A DNA stretch of 14,989 nucleotides from VFZP01 sp043730365 (GCA_043730365.1 JAYTKJ010000670.1:1-14989); one strand, 5' to 3'; shown: positions 1 through 7,352, counted from the stretch's first letter. Notes: generated by a model from the letters alone, not told the origin. Numbers and translations: made by a program.

Positions 1-188
1 CCCGGGCATATGTCGTGCTCCGCCCTGCGCTCAGCACCTTGGACGTCTACGAAGTGATTCAGGACAACCGGGGCGTTCGCGTCAAAGCGCTTCCGTTCGG
101 CCTGTTCCTTTTCAGCGCCGTCTACTTCACCTGGATCGGCGCCTCGCTCTGGTATTGGTGGCGTAGCGGCGCCGGTGCGCGAAAATAA
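1..188 (+). CDS. C-terminal end of an unidentified membrane protein (partial)
   Basis: An open frame enters from the left edge (first complete codon at position 3) and stops at TAA 186-188. The visible 61 residues contain a short soluble stretch (LSTLDVYEVIQDNRG) followed by a hydrophobic, aromatic-rich segment (LPFGLFLFSAVYFTWIG, then ASLWYWW) that reads as one C-terminal transmembrane helix, ending in a basic tail (RSGAGARK). The start and most of the protein lie outside the window, so I cannot name the family. The tail overlaps the GTG start chosen for the next gene by 14 bp, which fits co-transcription with trmFO. Confidence 0.6.
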   Translation, partial: RAYVVLRPALSTLDVYEVIQDNRGVRVKALPFGLFLFSAVYFTWIGASLWYWWRSGAGARK

Positions 189-1524
189 GTGCTTGCCCAC
201 AATCACGATCATCGGCGGGGGACTCGCCGGCACCGAAGCGGCCTGGCAGATTGCGCGCGCCGGCGGACGTGCCGTGCTGTACGAGATGCGGCCGGTGCGC
301 ACCTCGCCGGCGCATCAAACGGATCGACTGGCCGAACTGGTCTGCTCCAATTCGCTCAAGAGTGAATCGGAAAATACCGCGCCGTGGCTGTTGAAGCGGG
401 AGCTGCGGCGCATGGAATCACTGTTGCTCACTGCCGCCGCGAAAGCCCGCGTGCCGGGCGGCCATGCCCTCACCGTGGACCGCGACATATTCGCCGCCGA
501 AGTCACCGCCGCCATCGAAGCCGAGCCTGCCGTCGAAGTGCGGCGTGAGGAGATGACCCGGCTGCCCGAGGAAGGCATCGTCATCATCGCCAGCGGACCG
601 CTCACCTCCGACGCGCTGGCCGCCGACATTGCGCGCGCCACTGGCTCAGACCGGCTCTTCTTCTACGACAGCATCAGCCCCATTGTCGAAGCAGATTCCA
701 TCGACATGTCGATCGCCTTCCGCGCGTCGCGCTACGGCAAATCGCTGGACGGGAGCGACGACTATATTAACTGCCCGTTCAACAAGGAAGAGTACGAGTT
801 GTTCCTCGACGCGCTGCTGGAAGCCCAGCAGCACACCCCGCATATCCCGGAGGACGTGCCGTACTTTGAAGCGTGCCTGCCTGTTGAGGAGCTGGCTCGC
901 CGCGGGCGCGAGACCTTGCGCTTTGGCCCCATGAAGCCGATGGGGCTGATCGATCCACGTACCGGACGGCGGCCCTGGGCGGTGGTGCAGTTGCGTCAGG
1001 AGAACCTGCGCTCGTCCAGCTACAATCTGGTTGGCTTTCAAAACTACCTGAAGTATGGCGATCAGGCGCGCGTGATGCGGCTGATCCCCGGCCTCGCCGC
1101 CGCCGAGTTTCTGCGCTTCGGCCAGATCCACCGCAACACCTATATCAATGCTCCGGCGCTGCTCATGCCCACGCTGCAATTGCGGAGTGACCCGCGCATT
1201 TTCTTTGCCGGCCAGATTGCGGGTATTGAGGGCTATGTGGAGTCGATCGCCACCGGGCTCATGGCCGGGCGTCACGCCGTGGGGCTGGCCGAAAGCGGTG
1301 TTCAACCAGCGGCGCCTCCGCGAGCCACTGCGCTCGGTTCGCTTTGCCACTACATCTCCGGCGCGGACCCGGCCCACTATCAACCAGCCAACATCACGTT
1401 TGACTTGCTGCCCGCGCTTGACGAAGAAGCTCGCGCGCGTTTCAAGCGCGACAAGCAGGCCCGGCACTCCGAAGTCTGCCGCCGAGCCATCGTCGCGATG
1501 GACGAATACATAGGCCATGTCTGA
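175..1524 (+). CDS. trmFO: Methylenetetrahydrofolate--tRNA-(uracil-5-)-methyltransferase TrmFO
   Basis: TrmFO is a cytoplasmic FAD enzyme that methylates U54 in the tRNA T-loop using 5,10-methylene-THF and a reduced flavin. The 449-residue product matches the family throughout. It has an N-terminal dinucleotide-binding motif GGGLAGTEAAW (from residue 14), then YEMRP and LVCSNSLKSE with Cys57. Later come FEACLPVEELARRG with Cys234, FGPMKPMGL, AVVQLRQ and FFAGQIAGIEGYVES. Cys57 and Cys234 correspond to the two conserved catalytic cysteines of the family (Cys53 and Cys226 in the Bacillus enzyme by my recollection). Length is near the usual ~435-450. The start is not settled: GTG at 175 overlaps the upstream gene, while TTG at 193 would give MPTITIIGGG, closer to typical N-termini; neither has a convincing Shine-Dalgarno. 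The next gene overlaps the stop by 8 bp. Confidence 0.95.
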   Translation: MRENKCLPTITIIGGGLAGTEAAWQIARAGGRAVLYEMRPVRTSPAHQTDRLAELVCSNSLKSESENTAPWLLKRELRRMESLLLTAAAKARVPGGHALTVDRDIFAAEVTAAIEAEPAVEVRREEMTRLPEEGIVIIASGPLTSDALAADIARATGSDRLFFYDSISPIVEADSIDMSIAFRASRYGKSLDGSDDYINCPFNKEEYELFLDALLEAQQHTPHIPEDVPYFEACLPVEELARRGRETLRFGPMKPMGLIDPRTGRRPWAVVQLRQENLRSSSYNLVGFQNYLKYGDQARVMRLIPGLAAAEFLRFGQIHRNTYINAPALLMPTLQLRSDPRIFFAGQIAGIEGYVESIATGLMAGRHAVGLAESGVQPAAPPRATALGSLCHYISGADPAHYQPANITFDLLPALDEEARARFKRDKQARHSEVCRRAIVAMDEYIGHV

Positions 1525-2416
1525 ACTGGAAGTCTGGATCGGCCGATACCTCGAAGAGCGTCGGCGTGAGAATGTGTCGGCCCACACGCTGCGTAACTAT
1601 GGCACCGATCTCCAGCAGTTCCTGGACTACTTCTCTCCCCCCGGCCAGGCGCCGCCCCCGATTGCGGCGATCGACGTTACCGCGATTCGCGAATGGCTGG
1701 GTGACCTGTTCTCGCACCAGCTTGCCGCCGTCTCCATGCGCCGCAAACTCGCCGCCCTGCGTTCGTTCTTCAAATACCTGGTGCGCGAAGGTGTCGTGCC
1801 ACGCAACATCCCCAAGCTCATGCGCACGCCCAAGGCCCCGCAGAAACTCCCGCAGGTGATGACCGCCGAGCAGACCAACAATCTCATTGACGCGATCCCC
1901 AACGCGGACCTGCATCGCACGCATCTGGAGCGCGATCTGGCCATCTTTGAAACGCTCTACGGCTGCGGCCTGCGTGTCTCGGAATTGTGCGGGCTCAAAG
2001 TAGACGATCTCGATTTTTCCGATCGTTCGCTGCGGGTGCTTGGCAAGGGACGCAAAGAGCGGCTCGTGCCCTTCGGCGGTAAAGCGGAAACAGCCTTGCG
2101 CGCTTACGTCGCCAAGCGAGCCCCCGCCATACCCGCCGAGCGCGCCGTGTTTCTGAACCACCATGGCCAGCCGCTGACCGATCGCTCCGTACGCGCCATC
2201 GTCAAGTTCTACTCAACCTATCTCGCCGGCGACAACTCACTCCATCCGCACGCCCTGCGCCACGCCTACGCCACGCACTTACTTAGTGATGGCGCAGATC
2301 TGCGCTCTATTCAGGAGTTGTTGGGTCACGCCCGGCTCTCTACCACGCAGCGATATACGCAGGTTTCGCTGAAAGACCTGATGGCCGTCTACGACAAGTC
2401 TCACCCGAAAGCGTGA
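1517..2416 (+). CDS. xerC: Tyrosine recombinase XerC/XerD family
   Basis: This 299-residue site-specific recombinase is predicted to resolve chromosome dimers at dif with a Xer partner. An N-terminal SAM-like core-binding domain spans about residues 1-95 (HTLRNYGTDLQQFL, MRRKLAALRSFFKYL), followed by the catalytic domain. All six catalytic positions are present: Arg153 (GLRVSELCGL), Lys177 (GKGRKERLVP), His245 and Arg248 (HPHALRHAYATHLL), His271 (LLGHARLSTTQRY) and the nucleophile Tyr280. These sit at a constant +5 offset from the E. coli XerC residues (R148, K172, H240, R243, H266, Y275), and length is the same as XerC. The ATG lies inside the end of trmFO (8-bp overlap), so the two are almost surely translationally linked. 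The trmFO-xerC order is also known from Bacillus, where hslVU follows; here a terminator follows. XerC versus XerD cannot be decided from sequence alone, although the trmFO linkage favours XerC. Confidence 0.93.
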   Translation: MSELEVWIGRYLEERRRENVSAHTLRNYGTDLQQFLDYFSPPGQAPPPIAAIDVTAIREWLGDLFSHQLAAVSMRRKLAALRSFFKYLVREGVVPRNIPKLMRTPKAPQKLPQVMTAEQTNNLIDAIPNADLHRTHLERDLAIFETLYGCGLRVSELCGLKVDDLDFSDRSLRVLGKGRKERLVPFGGKAETALRAYVAKRAPAIPAERAVFLNHHGQPLTDRSVRAIVKFYSTYLAGDNSLHPHALRHAYATHLLSDGADLRSIQELLGHARLSTTQRYTQVSLKDLMAVYDKSHPKA

Positions 2417-2510
2417 GGTACCTAGAACCCCAGTCTTGCCCGGTAGTCCTAGATCGACAGTACGCCCACGCTATTTCCCCCCACACTGCGAAATGGAAAG
2501 ATTAAGCATG

Positions 2511-2540
2511 TCACCGGCGGCTTCTCGGCACGCCCGGTGA
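2511..2540. other. Hairpin in the xerC 3' region
   Basis: TCACCGG at 2511-2517 pairs perfectly with CCGGTGA at 2534-2540, and two more pairs can form past a one-base bulge. The loop is about 11-16 nt. There is no T-tract on either side, so it is not a convincing terminator by itself. It sits in the otherwise empty 150-bp stretch between the xerC stop and the intrinsic terminator at 2568, and could be a structured 3' UTR element. Nothing else recognisable was found in 2417-2567. Confidence 0.35.
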
Positions 2541-2567
2541 AAATGGTTGGACTCGCCGCAAGAGTCT

Positions 2568-2613
2568 ACGAGGTGCTTGCCGTAGAGGAGTGGTAAGCGC
2601 CTCGTTCTTTTTT
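2568..2613 (+). terminator. Intrinsic (Rho-independent) terminator of the trmFO-xerC transcript
   Basis: A 14-bp inverted repeat pairs 2568-2581 (ACGAGGTGCTTGCC) with 2592-2605 (GGTAAGCGCCTCGT). Twelve pairs are Watson-Crick and two are G-U in the + strand RNA; the loop is 10 nt. It is followed directly by TCTTTTTT (2606-2613). A long GC-rich stem plus a six-T run is a classic terminator for + strand transcripts. On the minus strand no T-run follows the hairpin, so it should act only on transcription coming from xerC. It ends 5 bp before the stop of the convergent rlmA-like gene. Confidence 0.85.
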
Positions 2614-2618
2614 CAGCT

Positions 2619-3392
2619 TCACACCGTCCGAAATAAGAGCAGATCCAGGCTGAAAGTGACTCGCATTGCCTCGATAGGTTGTGCCCGCATCGGTCTATAA
2701 ATGGCGTGCAGGACGTCTTGGACCGCGGCTGCATCGAAATCGGCCACGGTGGAAGCGCGCCGCTGGTCCGTCAGTGTGAAACCAGGCTTGAACGCCTCCA
2801 CGGTCCGTTCCACGCGATCCTCCCGGCCCTTACCACGCAATTCAAGCAGGTCCTCCGGCGACGGTAGCGCCACCAGCAGCCGCCCGTCATCGCGCAGCAC
2901 TCGCCGGAATTCCGCCGCGTTCATCCGCGCGTTGATAGAGAGGATGAGCGAGAAAGAGCGGTCCGCGTACGGCACTTGCCGATCGGCATTCGCCACCACC
3001 CATTGGCATCCCGGGTAGCGTCGCGCTGCCGCATCCACGGCCGGCACTGAAATGTCGACGCCATGCGCATCGAAACCGCTCTGCCCGGCCAGCGTGCCCA
3101 GGTAAAAGCCATCGCCGCAACCGGCATCGAGCACTGTATCGCCCGGCGACGCGGCGATGATTCCGGCAATCGCTTCCAGGAGCGGCGCCGTCACGCCTCG
3201 ATCATGCAATCGCCGCCGCGCCTCCAGCGCCTCCACCGTGTCGCCCGGATTCTTGGACCGCCGCTCTTGCGGCTGGAGCAGATTCACGTACCCGCTCCGC
3301 GCGACATCAAACGAGTGCCCGCGCGTACAAAACAGCCGCCGCCCCTCGCGCACCAGAGGCAAGCGGCAGTCTCGAACGGAGCAGATGAGCAT
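2619..3392 (-). CDS. rlmA: RlmA-family 23S rRNA (guanine-N1)-methyltransferase
   Basis: Predicted SAM-dependent enzyme methylating N1 of a guanine in 23S rRNA (G745 for E. coli RlmA, G748 for the TlrB branch; the target cannot be assigned here). The 257-residue product has the family's N-terminal zinc-finger pattern (Cys4, Cys9, Cys22, His26: LICSVRDC, FCTRGHSFD), the signature SGYVNLLQPQ, and RSKNPGDTVEALEARR, which closely parallels E. coli RlmA. SAM motif I is VLDAGCGDGFY at residues 87-97. The frame is open further upstream to 3494, but the ATG at 3392 was chosen because it puts the zinc finger at the N-terminus as in E. coli. The upstream 34 residues have no family counterpart and would overlap the divergent dehydrogenase. 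The first Cys pair is spaced CX4C rather than the CX2C of E. coli. A TATACT hexamer lies 7 nt upstream of the ATG. Confidence 0.88.
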   Translation of the reverse strand: MLICSVRDCRLPLVREGRRLFCTRGHSFDVARSGYVNLLQPQERRSKNPGDTVEALEARRRLHDRGVTAPLLEAIAGIIAASPGDTVLDAGCGDGFYLGTLAGQSGFDAHGVDISVPAVDAAARRYPGCQWVVANADRQVPYADRSFSLILSINARMNAAEFRRVLRDDGRLLVALPSPEDLLELRGKGREDRVERTVEAFKPGFTLTDQRRASTVADFDAAAVQDVLHAIYRPMRAQPIEAMRVTFSLDLLLFRTV

Positions 3393-3399
3393 CCGTCCG

Positions 3400-3405
3400 A
3401 GTATA
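3400..3405 (-). promoter_or_regulatory. -10-like element placed for a leaderless rlmA mRNA
   Basis: On the minus strand TATACT (5 of 6 matches to TATAAT) ends exactly 7 nt before the ATG at 3392. Transcription starting at the usual distance from a -10 box would begin at or next to the start codon. No good -35 hexamer was found at 16-18 bp, and no Shine-Dalgarno precedes the ATG. This is inference from motif spacing only. Confidence 0.4.
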
Positions 3406-3475
3406 AGGCTCCGGGGCTCGACCAACCTAAGTAAGGCCGCTGCTATTTTCGTGATACTATCGGCCAACCCCGGAC

Positions 3476-4648
3476 ATGCCAAGCAGCCATACAAGAAGAA
3501 GTCTGCTCACGATCACCCTTGGGCTCGGTCTGAGCGGTAAAGCCCAATCTCAACCACAACAATCTACCCAGCAGGTGGCATCGGCCGCCGATGCCCTGAA
3601 GCCTGGAGTCTCGCTAATCGATCTCGAGTCCCTGGCGCACAAATCGATGCCGCCGGCAGTGTTCGAGAGAGTCAATGGCGGCGCCGCGGACGAGCTCACG
3701 ATGAAGTGGAATCGCGAAGCCTATGAGCGCATCCGTTTGCGGCCCCGGGTATTAGTCGATGTCTCGAAAATCGATACCAGGATCAAACTGTTCGGACAGG
3801 AACTTCCGTTCCCGATTCTGCTTGCTCCCACCGGAGGTCATGCACTGATCCATCCGGAGGGCGAAATTGCGACTGTGCGCGGTGCCGGTCGGGCAGACGC
3901 GACGCTGGTAATTAGCACCAGCGCTTCCCTGCGCTTGGAACAAATTGCCCAGGCCGCCTCCCGGCCCGTCTGGTTCCAGTTGTACGCGGATGAGGATCGT
4001 GGTCTTACCCGCGACTTGGTGCAGCGCGCCGAGAGCGCCGGATGCAAGGTCCTATGCGTCACCGTGGATAATCCTATCAACGGCGTTCGAAACCGCGAGG
4101 AATCGGCGAGAACCGCATTGCCGTTCCGCGCGCGGCCCAATCAACAGACAGCGCCACTTGAAACGAAGGGAAACTCTCTCGAGACGTTCCGTCCGATCAG
4201 GCCAAAGAAGCTGACCTGGGACGACATCGATTGGCTCCGCTCCTTTGCTCGAGCGCCCATAATTCTCAAGGGCATCCTGAACCCCGAAGATGCCGACCGT
4301 GCGGTTAAGGCAGGTGCCTCCGGCCTGATCGTTTCAAATCATGGCGGTCGCCAGCTGGATACGTTGCCGGGCACGATTGAGGCTCTACCAAGTGTGGCGC
4401 AGCGAGTGTCTGGACGTGTGCCCGTTCTAGTCGATGGAGGCGTCCGCCGTGGAACCGACATCGTCAAGGCGATCGCTTTGGGAGCCTCCGCCGTTCTCAT
4501 CGGCAGGCCATACCTCTATGGTTTGAGTGTTGCCGGATCGGCAGGCGTGGCCAGCGTCGTAAATATCCTTCGGCATGAACTGGAAATTGCAATGGCTCTC
4601 ACGGGCCGAGCTTCCATTGAGGAAATCGACAAGTCCGTGTTGTGGTGA
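3476..4648 (+). CDS. Tat-signal FMN-dependent alpha-hydroxy-acid dehydrogenase (lactate/glycolate oxidase family)
   Basis: This 390-residue protein belongs to the FMN TIM-barrel family that oxidises 2-hydroxy acids such as L-lactate, glycolate or mandelate. The N-terminus reads TRRSLLTITLGLG, a twin-arginine signal (R7, R8), with likely cleavage near residues 22-27. The family core follows from about residue 45. By motif alignment to spinach glycolate oxidase, Tyr170 (WFQLY), Asp198 (TVDNP), Lys265 (ILKGIL), His289 (VSNHGGRQLD, catalytic base) and Arg292 are all present. The exception is the first substrate-binding tyrosine (Tyr24 in glycolate oxidase): the aligned segment reads FERVNGGAADE, with Arg65 at that position. 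FMN phosphate-binding segments VLVDGGVRRGTD and IGRPYLYG are intact. The gene is divergent from rlmA, with 83 bp between starts. Substrate and electron acceptor are unknown; export by Tat suggests a periplasmic respiratory dehydrogenase, not a cytoplasmic oxidase. Confidence 0.88.
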   Translation: MPSSHTRRSLLTITLGLGLSGKAQSQPQQSTQQVASAADALKPGVSLIDLESLAHKSMPPAVFERVNGGAADELTMKWNREAYERIRLRPRVLVDVSKIDTRIKLFGQELPFPILLAPTGGHALIHPEGEIATVRGAGRADATLVISTSASLRLEQIAQAASRPVWFQLYADEDRGLTRDLVQRAESAGCKVLCVTVDNPINGVRNREESARTALPFRARPNQQTAPLETKGNSLETFRPIRPKKLTWDDIDWLRSFARAPIILKGILNPEDADRAVKAGASGLIVSNHGGRQLDTLPGTIEALPSVAQRVSGRVPVLVDGGVRRGTDIVKAIALGASAVLIGRPYLYGLSVAGSAGVASVVNILRHELEIAMALTGRASIEEIDKSVLW

Positions 4649-4755
4649 AATTTCCGATTCGCAGATCGCCCATCGAAATATTTCCTCTGCCTCCAACCAC
4701 TTGCCGCCTTTGCCGCGACCCTCTTCATCGCCCTCCATCGAAACTAACCTTGAGA

Positions 4756-4771
4756 TGGACGTCGCCGTCCA
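4756..4771. other. Small hairpin downstream of the dehydrogenase gene
   Basis: TGGACG (4756-4761) and CGTCCA (4766-4771) form a 6-bp perfect stem with a 4-nt loop. No T-run follows, so a terminator role is unsupported. The rest of 4649-4820 shows no gene or recognisable signal on either strand. Confidence 0.25.
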
Positions 4772-4820
4772 GATCGCGGCCACCCGACACAATTCGACAC
4801 TTTCGCATTTTCCTCCGCTG

Positions 4821-4849
4821 TTGCCGACACCCCGCTGGTGACATAAGAT
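4821..4849 (+). promoter_or_regulatory. Probable sigma70-type promoter of the haem/WD40/PPC operon
   Basis: TTGCCG (4821-4826) and TAAGAT (4844-4849) each match 4 of 6 positions of the TTGACA/TATAAT consensus and are separated by exactly 17 bp. A start around 4856 would give a leader of about 30 nt before the ATG at 4886. This is the best promoter-like pair in the gap between the dehydrogenase and the large secreted-protein cluster. Confidence 0.5.
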
Positions 4850-4855
4850 AGAGTC

Positions 4856-4873
4856 GGGCCGCTTCTCGGGCCC
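4856..4873 (+). other. 5'-end leader hairpin of the secreted-protein operon
   Basis: GGGCC (4856-4860) can pair with GGCCC (4869-4873) across an 8-nt loop. It lies at the predicted transcript 5' end and ends one base before the AGG of the ribosome-binding site at 4875-4877. Such a structure could protect the 5' end or tune access to the ribosome-binding site; both are inference. Confidence 0.3.
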
Positions 4874-4885
4874 CAGGTGCCTTTC

Positions 4886-7342
4886 ATGCATAGAATCGCT
4901 TTTATTTTCAGTATTTTATCGGCTCTAGCCTTCGCCCAGCCGCAGACGCCGCCCACCGTCGCGCTCCTCCCGCCTGAGTCCGAACTCCGCACGCCGGAAT
5001 CGCGCCAGCAGTTGCTTGCCGAACTCACTTCGCCCGAAGGCAATAGCGATCTGACAAAACGAACCCAATTCACTTCGTCGAACCCAGCCGTAGCCAAAGT
5101 GGACGCCGCGGGCGTTGTCGGTCCCGTCGCCGACGGCGAAGCCATCATCACCGGCAAAACCAACACCGGCCTCACCGCCACCGCGCGCATCCGCGTCAAA
5201 GGCGTCGCGCAGCCTTTCGCTTGGTCCTTCCGCAATCACGTCACGCCCGTGCTCACCAAGATGGGATGCAACCAGGGCGCTTGCCATGGCGCGCTCGCCG
5301 GCAAGAACGGCTTCAAACTCACCCTGCGCGGTTACGACCCTGATGCCGACTACGACACCCTCACCCGCCAAGCCGTCGGCCGCCGCATCTCGCTCGCCGA
5401 CCCGGCCTCGTCCCTGCTCCTCAAGAAAGCCACCTTCGGCCTGCCCCACGGCGGCGGCAAGCGCTTCGGCGTCCAGTCGCTTGAGTACCGTGTGCTCTCC
5501 GAGTGGATCGCCAACGGCACGCCCGCGCCTAAAGATTCCGATGTCGACGTCGCCGCCCTCGAAGTCTTCCCGCGCCGCAGCATTCTTGAGCCCGGCGTAG
5601 AGCAGCAACTGGTGGTCCGCGCCCGCTATACGGACGGCCGCGTGGAAGACGTCACGCGCTGGGTGAAGTTCACCTCAGCCAATGAAGGCGTCGCCACCGT
5701 GGATGATTCGGGCCGCCTCAAAACCACCGGGCACGGCGAATCCGCCATCACGCTCTGGTATCAGAACAAGGTGCTCTACGCGCGCGTCGCCGTGCCGTAC
5801 GCGAACAAAGTCTCCACGGCGGACTACGCCAAATTCCAGCCCGCCAATTTCATTGATGAGTTGATGCTCGACAAATGGAAGAGCCTCAAGCTGATCCCCT
5901 CGCCGCGCACCAGTGATGCGCAGTTCCTCCGCCGCGTCTATCTTGATGCCGCTGGTATCTTGCCCACGCCCGAAGAAGTGGAAGAGTTCCTCGCCGATCA
6001 ATCGCCGGACAAACGCGCCAAGACCGTCGACAAGCTTCTCGAGCGCGACGAGTTCGCAGACTATTGGGCTTATAAATGGTCTGACCTCCTCCTGGTCAGC
6101 TCTCGCAAACTCCGCCCCAACGCCATGTGGGCCTTCTACAATTGGATCCGCGATAGCGTCAAGGTCAACAAGCCGTGGGACCAGTTTGCGCGCGACATCT
6201 TTACCTCCTCCGGTTCTTCGCGCCAGAACGGCGCGCTCAATTATTTCGTGCTGCATCGCGACGCCATCGATCTCTCGGAAAACGTCACGCAGGCCTTCCT
6301 CGGCCAGCGCCTCACTTGCGCCCGCTGCCACAATCATCCGCTCGAAAAATGGACGCAGAAGCAGTACTACCAGTTCGCGAATCTCTTTGCCCGCGTCGGC
6401 CAGAAAAACGGCGACGCGGCCGGTGAGACCGTGGTGTACGCCAAGACCTCGGGCGACATCAATCACCCGCGCCTGCTGCGCCCCTTGGAACCTGCGCCGC
6501 TCGATGGCAAGTCCATGGCGCTCGATTCGCTTGAGGATCGCCGCCGCCTCTTCGCCACTTGGCTCACCAGCCCGGACAACGAGTACTTCGCCAAGAACAT
6601 CGTCAATCGTGTCTGGGGCAACATCATGGGTCGCGGCCTCTGTCATCCGATTGATGACGTGCGCGCCACCAATCCGGCGTCGAGTGAAGAGCTCTTCAAC
6701 GCGCTGGCCAAAGACTTCGTCTCGAACGGCTTCAACATCAAACGTCTGATCCGCCAGATCCTGGTCTCGTCCACGTATCAGGTTTCGTCTGAAGCCAACG
6801 CCACCAATCAATCCGACAATATTTTCTACTCCAAGTACATCGTCAAGCGCCTGCCCGGCGAAGTGATTCTCGATGCCATGTCGCAGGTCACCGGCATCCC
6901 CGCCGCCTTTGCCGGATACCCCGCCGGCACGCGCGCCATGCAGTTGCCGGACGTGCGCGTCCAGTCGCAATTTCTTTCCGTCTTCGGCCGCCCCGAGCGC
7001 ATCATCTGCGACGCCGGGGAGCGCACGCAGGATCCGTCGATCACCCAGGCCCTGCACGTCATCAACGGCGACACACTCAACAAGAAGCTGAGCGACCCGA
7101 ACGGCTACATCGCGCTGTTCCAAAGAATCGGCCTCTCCGAGCCACGAGTGCTCGATCAGCTTTCGCTAGCCGCCTATGGGCGCTATCCCGCTGCCGAAGA
7201 AAAACAAACCATCCTCGGAGCGCTGGCCAAGGCACGCGTCGCCGGGGTCACGCAGGAAGCGGCAAAGGATTCCAAACGGCAGGCTCTTGAAGATATGGTG
7301 TGGGCCATGCTCACCTCCAAGGAGTTCCTCTTCAATCACTAA
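4886..7342 (+). CDS. Secreted Big2-PSCyt1-Big2-DUF1549-DUF1553 haem protein
   Basis: The 818-residue exported protein has the architecture common in Planctomycetes and Acidobacteria; its function is not established. The ATG at 4886 is preferred over GTG at 4877 because AGG (4875-4877) sits 8 nt before it and the product starts with a clean signal peptide (MHRIAFIFSILSALAFA). Modules in order: a Big2 Ig-like domain (about 50-108); a cytochrome-like PSCyt1 segment with GCNQGACHG, giving CX4CH (Cys128, Cys133, His134) and a later LPHGGGKRF; a second Big2 (about 225-305); DUF1549 (about 320-495) ending in TCARCHNHPLEKW, a CXXCH motif (Cys478, Cys481, His482); and DUF1553 (about 555-815) with NRVWGNIMGRGL and PSITQALHVINGDT. 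Both haem-type motifs imply periplasmic or surface redox activity. The next gene starts 10 bp later after AGAGG. The DUF1501 partner often found beside this family is absent. Confidence 0.9.
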   Translation: MHRIAFIFSILSALAFAQPQTPPTVALLPPESELRTPESRQQLLAELTSPEGNSDLTKRTQFTSSNPAVAKVDAAGVVGPVADGEAIITGKTNTGLTATARIRVKGVAQPFAWSFRNHVTPVLTKMGCNQGACHGALAGKNGFKLTLRGYDPDADYDTLTRQAVGRRISLADPASSLLLKKATFGLPHGGGKRFGVQSLEYRVLSEWIANGTPAPKDSDVDVAALEVFPRRSILEPGVEQQLVVRARYTDGRVEDVTRWVKFTSANEGVATVDDSGRLKTTGHGESAITLWYQNKVLYARVAVPYANKVSTADYAKFQPANFIDELMLDKWKSLKLIPSPRTSDAQFLRRVYLDAAGILPTPEEVEEFLADQSPDKRAKTVDKLLERDEFADYWAYKWSDLLLVSSRKLRPNAMWAFYNWIRDSVKVNKPWDQFARDIFTSSGSSRQNGALNYFVLHRDAIDLSENVTQAFLGQRLTCARCHNHPLEKWTQKQYYQFANLFARVGQKNGDAAGETVVYAKTSGDINHPRLLRPLEPAPLDGKSMALDSLEDRRRLFATWLTSPDNEYFAKNIVNRVWGNIMGRGLCHPIDDVRATNPASSEELFNALAKDFVSNGFNIKRLIRQILVSSTYQVSSEANATNQSDNIFYSKYIVKRLPGEVILDAMSQVTGIPAAFAGYPAGTRAMQLPDVRVQSQFLSVFGRPERIICDAGERTQDPSITQALHVINGDTLNKKLSDPNGYIALFQRIGLSEPRVLDQLSLAAYGRYPAAEEKQTILGALAKARVAGVTQEAAKDSKRQALEDMVWAMLTSKEFLFNH

Positions 7343-7352
7343 GAGGCTGCTC

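Noticed and set aside
1517..2416. Tyrosine recombinase as a sign of a phage or integrative element
   Set aside because: Length, full XerC-like residue spacing and the trmFO overlap indicate a housekeeping Xer protein; no att-like repeats or mobile genes are nearby.
2417..2597. Short plus-strand frame ending HVTGGFSARPV...VEEW
   Set aside because: It has no start codon with a ribosome-binding site and its end forms the arms of the intrinsic terminator, so it is probably non-coding.
2471..2734. An 87-codon minus-strand frame overlapping the end of the rlmA-like gene
   Set aside because: About half of it overlaps rlmA in another frame, the rest covers the terminator, and no family resemblance was recognised.
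3393..3494. Longer N-terminus for the RlmA-like protein starting at 3494
   Set aside because: The extra 34 residues lack family similarity and would overlap the divergent dehydrogenase start; ATG 3392 places the zinc finger as in E. coli.
4649..4820. Possible gene or terminator after the dehydrogenase
   Set aside because: Short frames show no motifs and the one hairpin (4756-4771) lacks a T-tract.
4877..4885. GTG start for the DUF1549/DUF1553 protein
   Set aside because: The ATG at 4886 has an AGG at better spacing and gives a cleaner signal peptide.
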